64,000 bases of DNA, from contig JBBQWV010000019.1 in the NCBI GenBank assembly GCA_038210275.1, forward strand, positions 1 to 64,000, given 5' to 3'. This document shows, piece by piece, positions 17,989-27,511 of the stretch (the first letter of the stretch is position 1; each line of letters opens with the position of its first letter). Below the pieces are notes generated by a model. That model was not told the DNA's origin and searched no databases. It worked only from the letters and a program-made list of their open reading frames with translations. The stretch comes from PALSA-1296 sp038210275. GTDB lineage: Bacteria > Bacteroidota > Ignavibacteria > Palsa-1295. Position numbers and translations under genes: made by a program.

Positions 17989-18927
17989 TTATTTCTTCCT
18001 CACAACAAACTTTACTTCCGGCGGATCAATCGAAAGAACTTCGATTCCCTTCGGCGCTTCGACAATTGGCTTTACACCTGAAAGCAAATCAAATCGCATT
18101 GCATCGTAGATCACTTTTGCGCGAACCGTCATCGGATCAAGCTTTGCAAGTTGATCTACTCCGCCGCGAAGCGTTACGGATATGCTTCCGGGATTCAGAA
18201 GTAGATCACGATCAGGCGGAAGTGCTTCGACGGAAATCGGAATCTCCTTAAAAACTCTTTCGGCAATTGCTTCAACCGTGATACGAACATTGATCGCACT
18301 TACAGAAAGTGAAGTGATCTCATCTTTTAACGTATCCGATAATTCAAGAGTTTTTGTAAAAGTCTCGCGGATATTATGCGCCTTCAAAATTTTTGTCGGA
18401 AATGAACGCAACGAATCAAGCAGTACACTCGAACCTTTTAGTGTCAATTGCGCCGGTGCGATGAGTGGATCACCGACAATTATATAACCTGCCGCGGGAG
18501 TTACATCCAGCCGCAGATCGACGGGCATCTTCTTCGTCATCTCACGCGAAAACTGAATGCCGAGTGAATCCGGGACCATCTTTATCAGTTTTACGTCACT
18601 TGGAAGAGTCGATGATAAGGCAAGATCTTCTTTGGTAATATAAAATTTTCCTGCGGTTAAATTCTTTGTATCCCGCTCAGTCAGATCAAGTTTGAAGCGC
18701 GATTTGCTTGCCAGATTCATCAGCATCAAACGCCATCCCACCCCGCTGAAACGCGCATGAATACTTTCAGGAAGTTCAGTTGCGATCGCATAACCCGTAG
18801 GCGAAGTAATCTCCAAAGGAAGATCCATATCCACTTCGTAATTTGAAGAAAGATGGACATAGCCCCACAGCAGCAAAGCAAAAAAGATCGCCGTCGAAAG
18901 TATTCCTATCCGTCGTGCAAGTCCCAC
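17989..18927 (-). CDS. YbbR-like domain protein
   Basis: 312 residues with a single N-terminal membrane anchor (ILSTAIFFALLLWGYVHLSS, about 9-28) and an extracytoplasmic part of repeated beta-rich YbbR units (for example VDMDLPLEITSP, MPVDLRLDVTPAAGY and KEIPISVEALPPD). In Firmicutes YbbR (CdaR) regulates the c-di-AMP cyclase CdaA. No cdaA is visible here, so that link is only inference. The start is GTG. Confidence 0.85.
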   Translation of the reverse strand: MGLARRIGILSTAIFFALLLWGYVHLSSNYEVDMDLPLEITSPTGYAIATELPESIHARFSGVGWRLMLMNLASKSRFKLDLTERDTKNLTAGKFYITKEDLALSSTLPSDVKLIKMVPDSLGIQFSREMTKKMPVDLRLDVTPAAGYIIVGDPLIAPAQLTLKGSSVLLDSLRSFPTKILKAHNIRETFTKTLELSDTLKDEITSLSVSAINVRITVEAIAERVFKEIPISVEALPPDRDLLLNPGSISVTLRGGVDQLAKLDPMTVRAKVIYDAMRFDLLSGVKPIVEAPKGIEVLSIDPPEVKFVVRKK

Positions 18928-19001
18928 GTTATCGGTGTAATGAAATGATAATCAATGGGTTGTAAACGTTAAAGGAGGAGTTTGAATTCGTGCTCGAATT
19001 C

Positions 19002-19565
19002 TTAATTTACAATTCTCAATTCGCTTGCAGGCGGATATGCCCTCGGGGAATTTGTCTTGGGATAAATATATCCGCTGGTTTGGAGGAGACTTAACAATTC
19101 GGACCTGGTTGCTTTCGAAATATCTCTTCCCTTGATCGGGAAAGCCTCAAGACTTCTGGCATAACGGCGAAGTTCATGGACATTCCATGAATCCATCTCG
19201 GTGATATGCAGATCATCAATCGCACGGACGCGAGGCTCTTTTATCATTTCTGCTTCAGACTCGCTCGACGCAATCATCAATGATTTCAGCAGCAAAGACA
19301 TCGCTTCTTTATCAGGACGGGCGAAAAAGATCGTATCGCTGACTCCGCTGAGCGACTTCACAAATTCTGTCGCATGCTGAACCTCTGCCAAACCTCCGGC
19401 TATGACGGTTGTAATGACACCTGCATTATTCGCAGCAGTAACGCCGACGATCCGTGCGCGTGTATCAACCTTCAGCGAATGCAAAAGCTTTGCAAGCGCA
19501 ATTGAACCGGAGCATTCAATGACTCCGGCACTTTCTGACAAACTAATATGTGCCTTTTCTGACAA
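19002..19565 (-). CDS. Stand-alone BMC-domain protein with a Rho-N/SAP-like tail
   Basis: 187 residues. Residues about 10-95 align well by eye with bacterial microcompartment shell proteins: SAGVIECSGSIALAKLL matches the opening of PduA, IVGVTAANNAGVITTVIAGG the central strands, and VQHATEFV plus IFFARPDKEA the last helix and strand. The C-terminal part (about 128-165) contains NVHELRRYARSLEAFPIKG and ISKATRSELLSLL, which resemble the Rho N-terminal/SAP nucleic-acid-binding helix pair. No other shell or microcompartment enzyme gene is in the window. The start is TTG, with no strong ribosome-binding site. The BMC call is by pattern only. Confidence 0.7.
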   Translation of the reverse strand: MSEKAHISLSESAGVIECSGSIALAKLLHSLKVDTRARIVGVTAANNAGVITTVIAGGLAEVQHATEFVKSLSGVSDTIFFARPDKEAMSLLLKSLMIASSESEAEMIKEPRVRAIDDLHITEMDSWNVHELRRYARSLEAFPIKGRDISKATRSELLSLLQTSGYIYPKTNSPRAYPPASELRIVN

Positions 19566-19680
19566 TTGTGAATTTTTTGTTAATACAAATATAGCATATT
19601 TTTTTGAAGCCAGCCTAAGTTTTTTCGATAATTGCTCTTATCAGGGCTGTTTCAATGATTTTTTGGGTTAATCTATTAAA

Positions 19681-19974
19681 TTATGCTGCCTTTCGAGCTT
19701 TTTGGGGTAAGGCTGCGATCAAATGCCGCAGCGCAGTATTCACAGATTTTGTATCCGGAAATACTTCTGAAACATCTGCATCGAGAATGATAAGCGATTG
19801 TTTTTTAATAAGCTTTTTCTTTACGGCTTTTCCATTGGATGAGTAAATGGAAATGACTGCTCCGCCGGAAAATTTCTTCGCGTAATTTGGCTTATCTCCT
19901 TTTGTAAAATCATAATGGGGCTGCATGGCATCCGCCGACGACTCCGTGTTATTTTTTGCGCTTTTCATATACAT
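19681..19974 (-). CDS. Antitoxin partner of a BrnT-type toxin
   Basis: 97 residues. The C-terminal half (LIILDADVSEVFPDTKSVNTALRHL) matches the short antitoxins commonly encoded next to DUF497 toxins, with the LD-x-DV and F-P-D-S/T-x-S-V-N pattern of a ribbon-helix-helix-like dimer. The basic first half (YDFTKGDKPNYAKKF) probably wraps the toxin or DNA. Its ATG overlaps the end of the toxin gene by 26 bases, so the order is toxin then antitoxin, as in brnTA. Confidence 0.78.
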   Translation of the reverse strand: MYMKSAKNNTESSADAMQPHYDFTKGDKPNYAKKFSGGAVISIYSSNGKAVKKKLIKKQSLIILDADVSEVFPDTKSVNTALRHLIAALPQKARKAA

Positions 19975-20242
19975 CTCTTTCCTTTTTATTAGCCAACCTT
20001 GAGGAAATAATACGAATATTATTTCCTCGTTCCGTAAAAATAGTAACGACCATTTTCGTTCGTTGAATTTTTCCTATACCGCTATAACGCTGCTCAGTGA
20101 GCGAGTGTTTCCTGTCTTCGGCACGAACGAAATCCGCATCAAAAAAAGACAGGGCAGCTTCCTCAAAACTTACGCCATGCTTTTCAAGATTCAATAATGC
20201 CTTCTGCTCATTCCATTCAAAATGTCCTATTGTCTCAGGCAT
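19949..20242 (-). CDS. brnT: BrnT-family (DUF497) ribonuclease toxin
   Basis: 97 residues. FEWNEQKALLNLEKHGVSFEEAALSFFD is the family opening. KHSLTEQRYSGIG and IRIISSRLANKKERDVYE cover the RelE-like core, including the conserved H, R, and Ser/Arg-x-x-x-x-x-E-R-x-x-Y residues of BrnT. BrnT is a stress-induced endoribonuclease toxin neutralised by its antitoxin; the pair normally represses its own promoter. The neighbour at 19681-19974 is the antitoxin. Confidence 0.9.
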   Translation of the reverse strand: MPETIGHFEWNEQKALLNLEKHGVSFEEAALSFFDADFVRAEDRKHSLTEQRYSGIGKIQRTKMVVTIFTERGNNIRIISSRLANKKERDVYEKRKK

Positions 20243-20256
20243 ATTTGTTATGTACT

Positions 20257-22536
20257 CTATCTCACCACCGTAAACTTCCCTGTCAAAACCTTACCATTAG
20301 AATTTACCCTTGCAAAATAGGTACCTCCATTTAACTGTGTCGTCGGAATAGTGAAGTTCCGAATTCCGATTTGCTCAGCAATGCCAATACCTTTGGAATG
20401 ATAGACCTCTTTGCCGAGTACATCAAACACACTGATCTCGACTTCCCTATCTAAAGGGATCTCTGATGTCAGTCGCAGATTCACAGAATTTCCGGAAGAT
20501 GGATTCGGCAAAATATTTAATCCCCAAACTGATCCGTCATCTTCATTTTTGACACTTGACGATCTATCAATAATCACCACTTCTCCAAGGAAATCGCCTT
20601 CGAAATTATGGCAGAATGAATAAGTATTTCCCTTTGCGCGGACGGAAAGTTGATCGAGAAAAATGTATGTTCCTTTTGCATTCGCTTTATACGTATCAAA
20701 ACGCAACGTCCCAAGCAGCAAAGAATCAGAAATAACAGAGCCACCCATATTGGTGATCGTAATTGTCAATGAGTCTTTACTTCCGCTAGAAGATTTATAT
20801 GCCCATCCGGAAGGCGGCGTATAACGTGCGCCAACTTTCGTCGGAGATATATCAATGATATCGGAGTTGTATTCTATTCCGAACGTTATCTCATCCGCAA
20901 TGAACCCTTGCTGCACAAAATTCTGCGGTATCCGCACTGCCATCGGAACCGTCACTGTCGTATCGGGATAGGTAGAATGTACGCCGAGAAAATAGGGGTA
21001 CGCATATCCAGTCGAAACCGAAAGAGGTTTTTGGACCGTGCGGACAATTCCTGAATCCTGATCGATCACCACAAGCTCGTTATACCGCACATTCTTAATA
21101 ACCTGCCTACCCCCCGGCTGCCAAACAACAACGACAGAATCAATCGTAGAAGAACTCTCCGAACAACCAGTAGCCCCAAAACCGAAATGAGCCATGAGGG
21201 GAGAATAGCCATAGTTTCCTTGTGTGTAACCAACTTCTCGATTTTGCCTTCGCCCCTCTGAATAAGCTATAACTCGTGCACCAATTCCATTTGAATTAGC
21301 TTGGTGTCCACGAAGTGTTACATTTAACCAACGATTAGTATTACCCTCGTTGTGCCACAATTCAACAGTTCCAACACCATTATGTTGAATATCTATAAAT
21401 CCGTCATTATCATAATCCGTAAGTGAAGCATTATGCAATCCACCTGTCGGTGGATTGTTCAAAGGTAAATCTGTAGGTGATTTAAAACCTATTGGGCTTC
21501 CGTAATAAATTTGAGATATTGCATCTTCATTCATTAGAAAAAGATCAAGATACCCATCATTGTCAAAATCGTAAAAGAATATGGCTATATGTGTTCCCTT
21601 CTTTGCCGAATCCAAACCAAGATCATGAGTCCAGTCGACAAAAGATTTACCTTGAATATCATGAAAAACAAATAGCTTGTTCGGATAATGTACGAGTAAA
21701 TCAGGGTATCCATCATTATCAATATCAGCGAACGCGGCTGCGCCGGGATAGTCGCTTAACAGTCTAACAGTTTTAAGAAATGAATTGTCAAAACCAACAA
21801 AGCCGCCACCCGGTGACGAAAAGAACAAAGAATCTAAACCTCTCGCATTTCCGAACAAATAATCAGGGATTGAATCATCATTAATATACGTGGCAAGTAT
21901 CTCATCACCTTGCCCTCCATTAAAAAATGGCTTCGCCAAATCAAAAGATTTGCCATTATTCATTTCTATTGAAGTACCTTGGAATCCTTGCGTATTGATT
22001 AGAAGATCAAGTTTGCCATCCGAATTTATGTCACTAAAAATTGCTCCTGTCGCATATACACCCGGTTGATGGAATAGATTTCCTGCATCTCTAAAAGTCA
22101 TATCACCATTGTTCAACCAGAGAAAATCGTTTGAAGTTGGGAAATGACTTTCATAGCAATCGATAAATCCATCATTATTGAAATCACCCCAGCACATCTG
22201 TCCAGTGTAAGAAGGTGTTGCCGAAGGAAACGCAGTGGCCCGAATCTCTTTAAATGTCCCGTCACGAAGGTTATGAAACATTTGATTATATTCGTCACCC
22301 TTACCGCTCCCGTGAGCTACGTAAAGATCAAGATAGTCGTCATTATCACTATCAATCCACATGGATGAAAATGAATACGAATTCGAACTCGCAGCAGAGA
22401 TTCCACTTGAATCAGAAACATTTTTGAATACAACCTGACAAAAGGACAAACGGACATCACCTAATAAAATTAGAGTAATGAGCGCCAAAATCAAGGAAGA
22501 CTTCTTCAATAGTGCTATTTTCTTAAAATAAGTCAT
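20257..22536 (-). CDS. Secreted FG-GAP/ASPIC-UnbV protein with type IX sorting domain
   Basis: 759 residues with a signal peptide. Six clear calcium-binding FG-GAP loops (DSDNDDYLDL, DFNNDGFIDC, DINSDGKLDL, DIDNDGYPDL, DFDNDGYLDL, DYDNDGFIDI) and one degenerate one build a beta-propeller. An ASPIC/UnbV domain follows near residue 400 (NRWLNVTLRGHQANSNGIGARV). The last 90 residues are a T9SS type-A sorting domain (ILPNPSSGNSV, FDVLGKEVY, LNGGTYFARV), so it should be exported by the type IX system and attached to or released from the cell surface. It probably serves adhesion or carbohydrate binding. Confidence 0.92.
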   Translation of the reverse strand: MTYFKKIALLKKSSLILALITLILLGDVRLSFCQVVFKNVSDSSGISAASSNSYSFSSMWIDSDNDDYLDLYVAHGSGKGDEYNQMFHNLRDGTFKEIRATAFPSATPSYTGQMCWGDFNNDGFIDCYESHFPTSNDFLWLNNGDMTFRDAGNLFHQPGVYATGAIFSDINSDGKLDLLINTQGFQGTSIEMNNGKSFDLAKPFFNGGQGDEILATYINDDSIPDYLFGNARGLDSLFFSSPGGGFVGFDNSFLKTVRLLSDYPGAAAFADIDNDGYPDLLVHYPNKLFVFHDIQGKSFVDWTHDLGLDSAKKGTHIAIFFYDFDNDGYLDLFLMNEDAISQIYYGSPIGFKSPTDLPLNNPPTGGLHNASLTDYDNDGFIDIQHNGVGTVELWHNEGNTNRWLNVTLRGHQANSNGIGARVIAYSEGRRQNREVGYTQGNYGYSPLMAHFGFGATGCSESSSTIDSVVVVWQPGGRQVIKNVRYNELVVIDQDSGIVRTVQKPLSVSTGYAYPYFLGVHSTYPDTTVTVPMAVRIPQNFVQQGFIADEITFGIEYNSDIIDISPTKVGARYTPPSGWAYKSSSGSKDSLTITITNMGGSVISDSLLLGTLRFDTYKANAKGTYIFLDQLSVRAKGNTYSFCHNFEGDFLGEVVIIDRSSSVKNEDDGSVWGLNILPNPSSGNSVNLRLTSEIPLDREVEISVFDVLGKEVYHSKGIGIAEQIGIRNFTIPTTQLNGGTYFARVNSNGKVLTGKFTVVR

Positions 22537-22575
22537 AGTAATAACTTTCTAAACCTCACGATTGTTACACATAAA

Positions 22576-23769
22576 TTGCAAAAAAGACTTCATAACCAAC
22601 TATTCTATCTCGCGTTAACGGGATACGGTCTTCTCATTTTTTTGGGGAATTGGAATCATGTTGTCCAACAAGGAATTTATTTTAATCAATATCTTCCAAT
22701 TGCAAAACATATTCTAAGTGGTGATGGATATACCATCCATTCAGGAAGTCAAATCCTCTATCCTCTTTGGGGATATCCTCTGCTCACTATGCTCGGAGAA
22801 TTATCCGGCTCTCCAATAATTTTCCTGTTTATATTTCAATTTATAACTTGCATAATTGGAATTTCTTTTTTCTATAAATTTTTCAACCTCGAAAAGAAAC
22901 TTTGGCACATTCCTCTTTATACCCCCTTCATAGCCTTACTGTCTGTTCGTTGGCCCGATGCGATCGTAGCGACACTATTGATTATCATAGCATACTATTT
23001 TAAGGAAAGCTTGAGAAATCATTCAAAAAAATATGCTATCATCAGTGGACTACTTTTCGGACTCTTACTGAATTTCAGAAGCGAATATCTCGGATTATTA
23101 TTTGCCCTTGCAGTTATTGCAATAGTATCTTTATTCCGCGATAGAAAACTGTATTTCAATCTCTTTGTACTCACTATTCTGAGTACTCTTTTCATGTTGC
23201 TTCCGTGGGCTTATTATTCATATTCCATTAATAAGCACATTCATCTGGCAGCCACGAATGGCGGCGGCGTACTTTATATAAGTCTTGGCCAGTTGCCCAA
23301 CAATCCATGGGACATCACTCATTCTGACTCTGTTGCATATTCAGTTGCAAAAGAAAATGGAGTTGATGACCCCTATTCCGCAAGAGGTGATTCATTGTTG
23401 ACAGCAAAATTTCTTTATGACATAGAAAGTAAACCTATTGCCTACTCAGAGAAGATAGGCTATAATTTACTATCGTCTTTGGTGCGGGGTGTCTATATCG
23501 GAGAATATTCCAACATTATTGAAAAGGGTATCAAAATTATATTCATTCTTATTTTTGATTTACTATTGCTAATGACGTGCATATATCTTGTAAGACAAAT
23601 GAAAAGATCATTCATCTTATCAATAGTTCTTACCTTTATACTTTATAAGTTTGCCCTAATCACTCTGGTGCAGTATGAGCCTCGGCACATGAATACAATC
23701 TATCTTTTTCTTTTTGGAACAGCGTTGCTATTTCTTAATAATCGAAAATCTGCAACTCCTCGAAATTAA
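22576..23769 (+). CDS. Polytopic membrane protein, GT-C/mannosyltransferase-like
   Basis: 397 residues with about nine to ten membrane helices. Its layout (short cytosolic start, a long hydrophobic body, an extracytoplasmic loop after helix 1 with YLPIAKHILSGDGYTI, then PLWGYPLL) resembles GT39/GT-C glycosyltransferases, but I cannot point to the catalytic acidic pair. The only available start is TTG at 22576, preceded at once by an in-frame TAA. It is divergent from the FG-GAP gene with a 39-base gap. The family call is tentative. Confidence 0.6.
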   Translation: MQKRLHNQLFYLALTGYGLLIFLGNWNHVVQQGIYFNQYLPIAKHILSGDGYTIHSGSQILYPLWGYPLLTMLGELSGSPIIFLFIFQFITCIIGISFFYKFFNLEKKLWHIPLYTPFIALLSVRWPDAIVATLLIIIAYYFKESLRNHSKKYAIISGLLFGLLLNFRSEYLGLLFALAVIAIVSLFRDRKLYFNLFVLTILSTLFMLLPWAYYSYSINKHIHLAATNGGGVLYISLGQLPNNPWDITHSDSVAYSVAKENGVDDPYSARGDSLLTAKFLYDIESKPIAYSEKIGYNLLSSLVRGVYIGEYSNIIEKGIKIIFILIFDLLLLMTCIYLVRQMKRSFILSIVLTFILYKFALITLVQYEPRHMNTIYLFLFGTALLFLNNRKSATPRN

Positions 23770-23841
23770 CTGGCATTGCAATAGCGTTTAAAAGTGTCTT
23801 ACGAATTTTCTTTGAGCTTCTTAAAATAGAGCTACAATTAG

Positions 23842-25125
23842 TCAGCTTTTCTGTCTGAATTTTATCATTCCGCGCATCGAAACTCCTAACTCTCTGCGCA
23901 TTGCGATAAAGGCAAAGATGCCGATGGCAGTGGTGGATGCTAAGACGCTGAGGGCTGCGCCAGTTGCTGCCATTGAGGGGACAAGCAGACGGTTCAGCGC
24001 GAAGAAGATGATCGTCCCGCCCAGAACCGAAAGGAATAAGCCCTTGACGCGCCCGATGCCGATGAGGACGTTGGTTGAGACAAGCGCAAGTGGAAGAGTA
24101 AAGCCGGTCAGAATAAGAATTTGAAAGACTTGAGCAATGCCTGGAAATTTGCCTTTGTAAAAAATATTCATCAGCAGATCGGAGCCAAGCGCCAGCGTTA
24201 GAGAGATCGGCACAAGAACTGCGAACGAAAGAAGAAGCAATTTTTCGACAAGCTCGGAAAGTTTTTTGCTGTCGCCACTGGTATGCAAACGTGAGGCGAT
24301 CGGCACGATCAGCAACGTCGCCCCTTCGCGCACTGCATCAAAAAAACGGTAAAGCGTTTTTGCGGCAGAGTATAGCGCAACATACGCCGGAGCATAGACT
24401 CCAACAACCAGCACATCAGCCCATTGCTGAATCGTCAGTAGCGCACTTGTTCCGGCTTGGAATTTTGCAAAGGATAAAAGTTTTCCATATTCATTTCGTG
24501 GGACATGAAGCAGCGGCATTGCGCGAAATGCTTTACGAGAATACATGATCGCTACCAGACTTGAAAGAGCACTGCCGATAATATTGATCGTAACAAAATC
24601 CATTGCCGTATGAAAAATGCCAAGTGAATTTGCGAGAATCGTCATCAGAGTGATTGAACCGAAGAATGCAAGATCGACAAAGAAAATATCGGAGATGCGG
24701 TAGGTGATCTGTAAATAGCGAATGCCGACATTACGAAAAATATTCAGCACAAGCAAAAGCGGAAGCCACGGCAGCATTGCGCCAAGTTCAGGACTTGCAA
24801 AAAGTTTAGTAATTGCATCGGCGAAAATCACAAACGCACTTCCGACGACAAGCATCACAAGCGAGTAGAGATTAAAACTTGCTGCAAGAATTTCTTCGAC
24901 TTCAGCTTTATGTTCGCTGGCGAATTTCACCATCGGCTGAAGAAAGATCGAATCCGAAAGAACGCAGATGATTAGAAAAATAGATTGGAATAAAGAGAAT
25001 GCCGCCCATTCTTTCGCAGGGAGTACAGCAATCACGATCAGAAGGATCGTGAAGCCGTTAAGGAAGATTAATCCCTTATCAGCAATCGCCCATATTCCGG
25101 TATTAAGATGTTCGCGAAGTTTCAA
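23842..25125 (-). CDS. Oligosaccharide flippase (polysaccharide biosynthesis / MOP family)
   Basis: 427 residues with about twelve membrane helices, no periplasmic domain. GIWAIADKGLIFLNGFTILLI and the repeated pair of six-helix halves match Wzx-like flippases of the MOP superfamily, which move lipid-linked oligosaccharides across the inner membrane. It follows the heparinase-like gene and is probably part of the same envelope-polysaccharide set. The start is TTG; no ATG lies near the N-terminus. Confidence 0.88.
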   Translation of the reverse strand: MKLREHLNTGIWAIADKGLIFLNGFTILLIVIAVLPAKEWAAFSLFQSIFLIICVLSDSIFLQPMVKFASEHKAEVEEILAASFNLYSLVMLVVGSAFVIFADAITKLFASPELGAMLPWLPLLLVLNIFRNVGIRYLQITYRISDIFFVDLAFFGSITLMTILANSLGIFHTAMDFVTINIIGSALSSLVAIMYSRKAFRAMPLLHVPRNEYGKLLSFAKFQAGTSALLTIQQWADVLVVGVYAPAYVALYSAAKTLYRFFDAVREGATLLIVPIASRLHTSGDSKKLSELVEKLLLLSFAVLVPISLTLALGSDLLMNIFYKGKFPGIAQVFQILILTGFTLPLALVSTNVLIGIGRVKGLFLSVLGGTIIFFALNRLLVPSMAATGAALSVLASTTAIGIFAFIAMRRELGVSMRGMIKFRQKS

Positions 25126-25129
25126 GGAC

Positions 25130-25163
25130 AGTCGTTAGTCTTTAGCGTTTAGTTTTTAGCAGA
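25130..25163. repeat. Short tandem spacer repeat
   Basis: On the minus strand this gap between two genes reads as four imperfect units of CTAAAnaCTAAcg type (CTAAAAACTAA, CGCTAAAGACTAACGACTG). It is a low-complexity intergenic spacer; no function is visible. Confidence 0.6.
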
Positions 25164-25165
25164 AA

Positions 25166-26971
25166 TTAATCCGAATCGTGAACAGCTTTCAAGATAAATG
25201 TCACAAGTCTTTTTTCCCGCGCAGAGATAGTATCATGGATTTTTATTTTCCAAGCCTTCGATTTCCGCATATATGATGGTGCAAAATCATATTCAAGAAG
25301 TTCTAACTCTGTGCTGATACCTGAAAGTTCAAATTCGAAATGATTATTTCTGAAATCGCGTAGGGCAAATTTCGACGGACTGATCTTTTCGAGCCGCCAG
25401 CGTGGATGAAAATGGAAATTCCATTCAAGCGATTGACCGGAATGAAAGTGGAGATGATCTTCTAAAATAAATTTGTCAGGCGTGAGAATAAAATGCCGTT
25501 CGTGTTCATCTATCCATTCAAGAGTTGATGTTTGAGCTTTGATCTCGTTTTCATCAAATTCAAATTTTTTGATAAAAGCAGCGGGGCGCGTCTTGATCCA
25601 ACCAAAGCTCGGCTCCATTATTGCTCCGGTATTTTGGCCAACGATTAAACCATTGTGATAGTGGGCGCTACGCTCTTTATCGCGGTCATTTGGATAGCCG
25701 TTATAGGCGTATGTTCCGGGATCTACGAGGATATTAATGCCATCTAATGCAACAATCGGGGAGAGAAAATCATCGTGGGCATGAGAGGAAAAACCTTCGC
25801 CCCCCCAGCCGAAATCTCCGGCACGAACAAAAAGATAATTTTTACCAAGGGAAGCAGCAATACTTTCGGAGTATAGGAAATAATTTTGTCGCTCTTTCGT
25901 TATGAACGGATTTTCTCCAAATGCCAGATCTTTCCATTGCGAAGAAAGATTGATTGCTTTTCCGAAATCGCAATCGCCGTATTTCACCGCATCACCGTCA
26001 GGAAGGATTATCGAATTGCGATAGATTTGAATCTCATTGAAACGACGGGTAAATTCATCATCGAATCCGTCATTGTTTGAATTTGCAGTGCGCAATGCAA
26101 GATCGGCAAAATCAGTTATAAATGTATGATACCATCCGGAAGATTCTTTGCTGGCGCCATCAGGGTATGTCTGATCTAAGATTGTCTCTTTTAGTATTTT
26201 TTTTGCTCGAAGTCGAAAAAATACTGCTTCAGGAAAATCAAAAAGAGATGAAAGAATATAGAGACCTGCTGACTCTCCGATAAGATGATTCGAACGAACG
26301 ATCTTATCTGTCGAGAGTTCTGCATTTAAGTAAGCTGCATGCTGCCAAATACTTTTGGCGATCTTCTCATTTTTCGAAATATCAAATCCGGCAAGAGCGA
26401 GAATGCGAAGCGAGGCAGCCCAGCTTATTCCACGAATTGCAATTTCCAGAGGGCTTGACCAATTGATACTTCCGGCGAATGGATTATCATCTATCCATGA
26501 CAGGATTCGTGATTCAATTTCATTGGCATATTTTTTATCTTTTGATATGTACGCTGCTTGTGCAAGTAAAGGCAGATACTTAAAGCGATTTATTTCCCAA
26601 ACGATCTTTACATCTCGAGGCGAATCTGCTGAATGAACGCGTGTTTCTTCATATCTTTTTTTCTCCCAGTATTTATTTTCAAGAGGATCGTAATTCCACG
26701 GATCGGCAAGCCCTTTGAGATGATGAGTGAATGTGAAGAAATAGTTTTCATCCCTCAGCATTTCATCGGCTCGCTCAATAATTACAATACGCTCTTTCTC
26801 AGAGATTTCAATGGGTGATTCTTTAGGAAAAATAAGTTGAGCTGAACCTGAAGAAGAATTCACCAATGCTTTTAGTCTTCTACTCTTCGCACTTTTCTCG
26901 GCAATGAGCAGAATCGTACCGCGAATGCCGAGCTTTTTTATTGAGAATTTTAAGTTTTGTAGAGCGCTCAT
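25166..26971 (-). CDS. Heparinase II/III-family protein
   Basis: 601 residues. The N-terminal two-thirds is an alpha/alpha toroid with WEINRFKYLPLLAQAAY and SSPLEIAIRGISWAASL; the C-terminal third is a beta-sandwich (SAHYHNGLIVGQNTGA, HERHFILTPDKFILEDHL). SSHAHDDFLSPIVALDGINILVDPGTYAY contains the conserved His and Asp of the lyase family. No signal peptide is evident. In polysaccharide clusters such proteins act on uronate-containing polymers. The flippase gene follows 40 bases downstream. Confidence 0.88.
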   Translation of the reverse strand: MSALQNLKFSIKKLGIRGTILLIAEKSAKSRRLKALVNSSSGSAQLIFPKESPIEISEKERIVIIERADEMLRDENYFFTFTHHLKGLADPWNYDPLENKYWEKKRYEETRVHSADSPRDVKIVWEINRFKYLPLLAQAAYISKDKKYANEIESRILSWIDDNPFAGSINWSSPLEIAIRGISWAASLRILALAGFDISKNEKIAKSIWQHAAYLNAELSTDKIVRSNHLIGESAGLYILSSLFDFPEAVFFRLRAKKILKETILDQTYPDGASKESSGWYHTFITDFADLALRTANSNNDGFDDEFTRRFNEIQIYRNSIILPDGDAVKYGDCDFGKAINLSSQWKDLAFGENPFITKERQNYFLYSESIAASLGKNYLFVRAGDFGWGGEGFSSHAHDDFLSPIVALDGINILVDPGTYAYNGYPNDRDKERSAHYHNGLIVGQNTGAIMEPSFGWIKTRPAAFIKKFEFDENEIKAQTSTLEWIDEHERHFILTPDKFILEDHLHFHSGQSLEWNFHFHPRWRLEKISPSKFALRDFRNNHFEFELSGISTELELLEYDFAPSYMRKSKAWKIKIHDTISAREKRLVTFILKAVHDSD

Positions 26972-26977
26972 TCGTAG

Positions 26978-27511
26978 TTAAAAATTCGATTCATCACGCC
27001 ATCTGATCGCTTTCCACGGATCGTCTTTCGTCGGACGAGAAAGTGTAAAGATCGCTCTGCCATCAACGTGCAAAATCTCACCAAGATTCAGAGCTATATC
27101 AAGCGAGAACGAACGCGTAATATCATAGATTATATCAGTCCCACTCGAATCGAGTATTGTGCCCCAGAGCAGATCAAGTGATTCCGAAGATGCGAAAAGC
27201 GAACCAGTTGTTTGCATTTCTTCATCGCGACCCCATTCAAGATCCAATCCTCGATCATAATTACGATAACTGAAAACAAAATTCGGTGCAAGTAATTTTC
27301 CGTAATAGGTTGTATCTTTGAATTGATAAGCTGAACGAAACGCATCGAAGAATCCGCTTATGGTATGCGGATCGCCGAATCCATTCTGCGAAAGGGTATT
27401 ATCAACTGCCGGAGCAAACGGATTGCAGGATGAAAAAAAAATAACGGCAAAAAGAAATAAAACACACCATGTATATCTCCGAATGCGAAAGATATGATAC
27501 ACTATATTCAC
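26978..27511 (-). CDS. Putative lipoprotein, NTF2-like
   Basis: 177 residues. The N-terminus is basic and then hydrophobic (CVLFLFAVIFFSSCNPF), giving a lipobox at Cys29. The rest has an alpha-helix with FFDAFRSAYQFKDTTYY and a curved beta-sheet ending in WKAIRWRDES, which recalls NTF2/SnoaL-like folds, though the match is weak. The GTG start overlaps the stop of the upstream lipoprotein (GTGA), so the two are coupled. Function unknown. Confidence 0.7.
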   Translation of the reverse strand: MNIVYHIFRIRRYTWCVLFLFAVIFFSSCNPFAPAVDNTLSQNGFGDPHTISGFFDAFRSAYQFKDTTYYGKLLAPNFVFSYRNYDRGLDLEWGRDEEMQTTGSLFASSESLDLLWGTILDSSGTDIIYDITRSFSLDIALNLGEILHVDGRAIFTLSRPTKDDPWKAIRWRDESNF

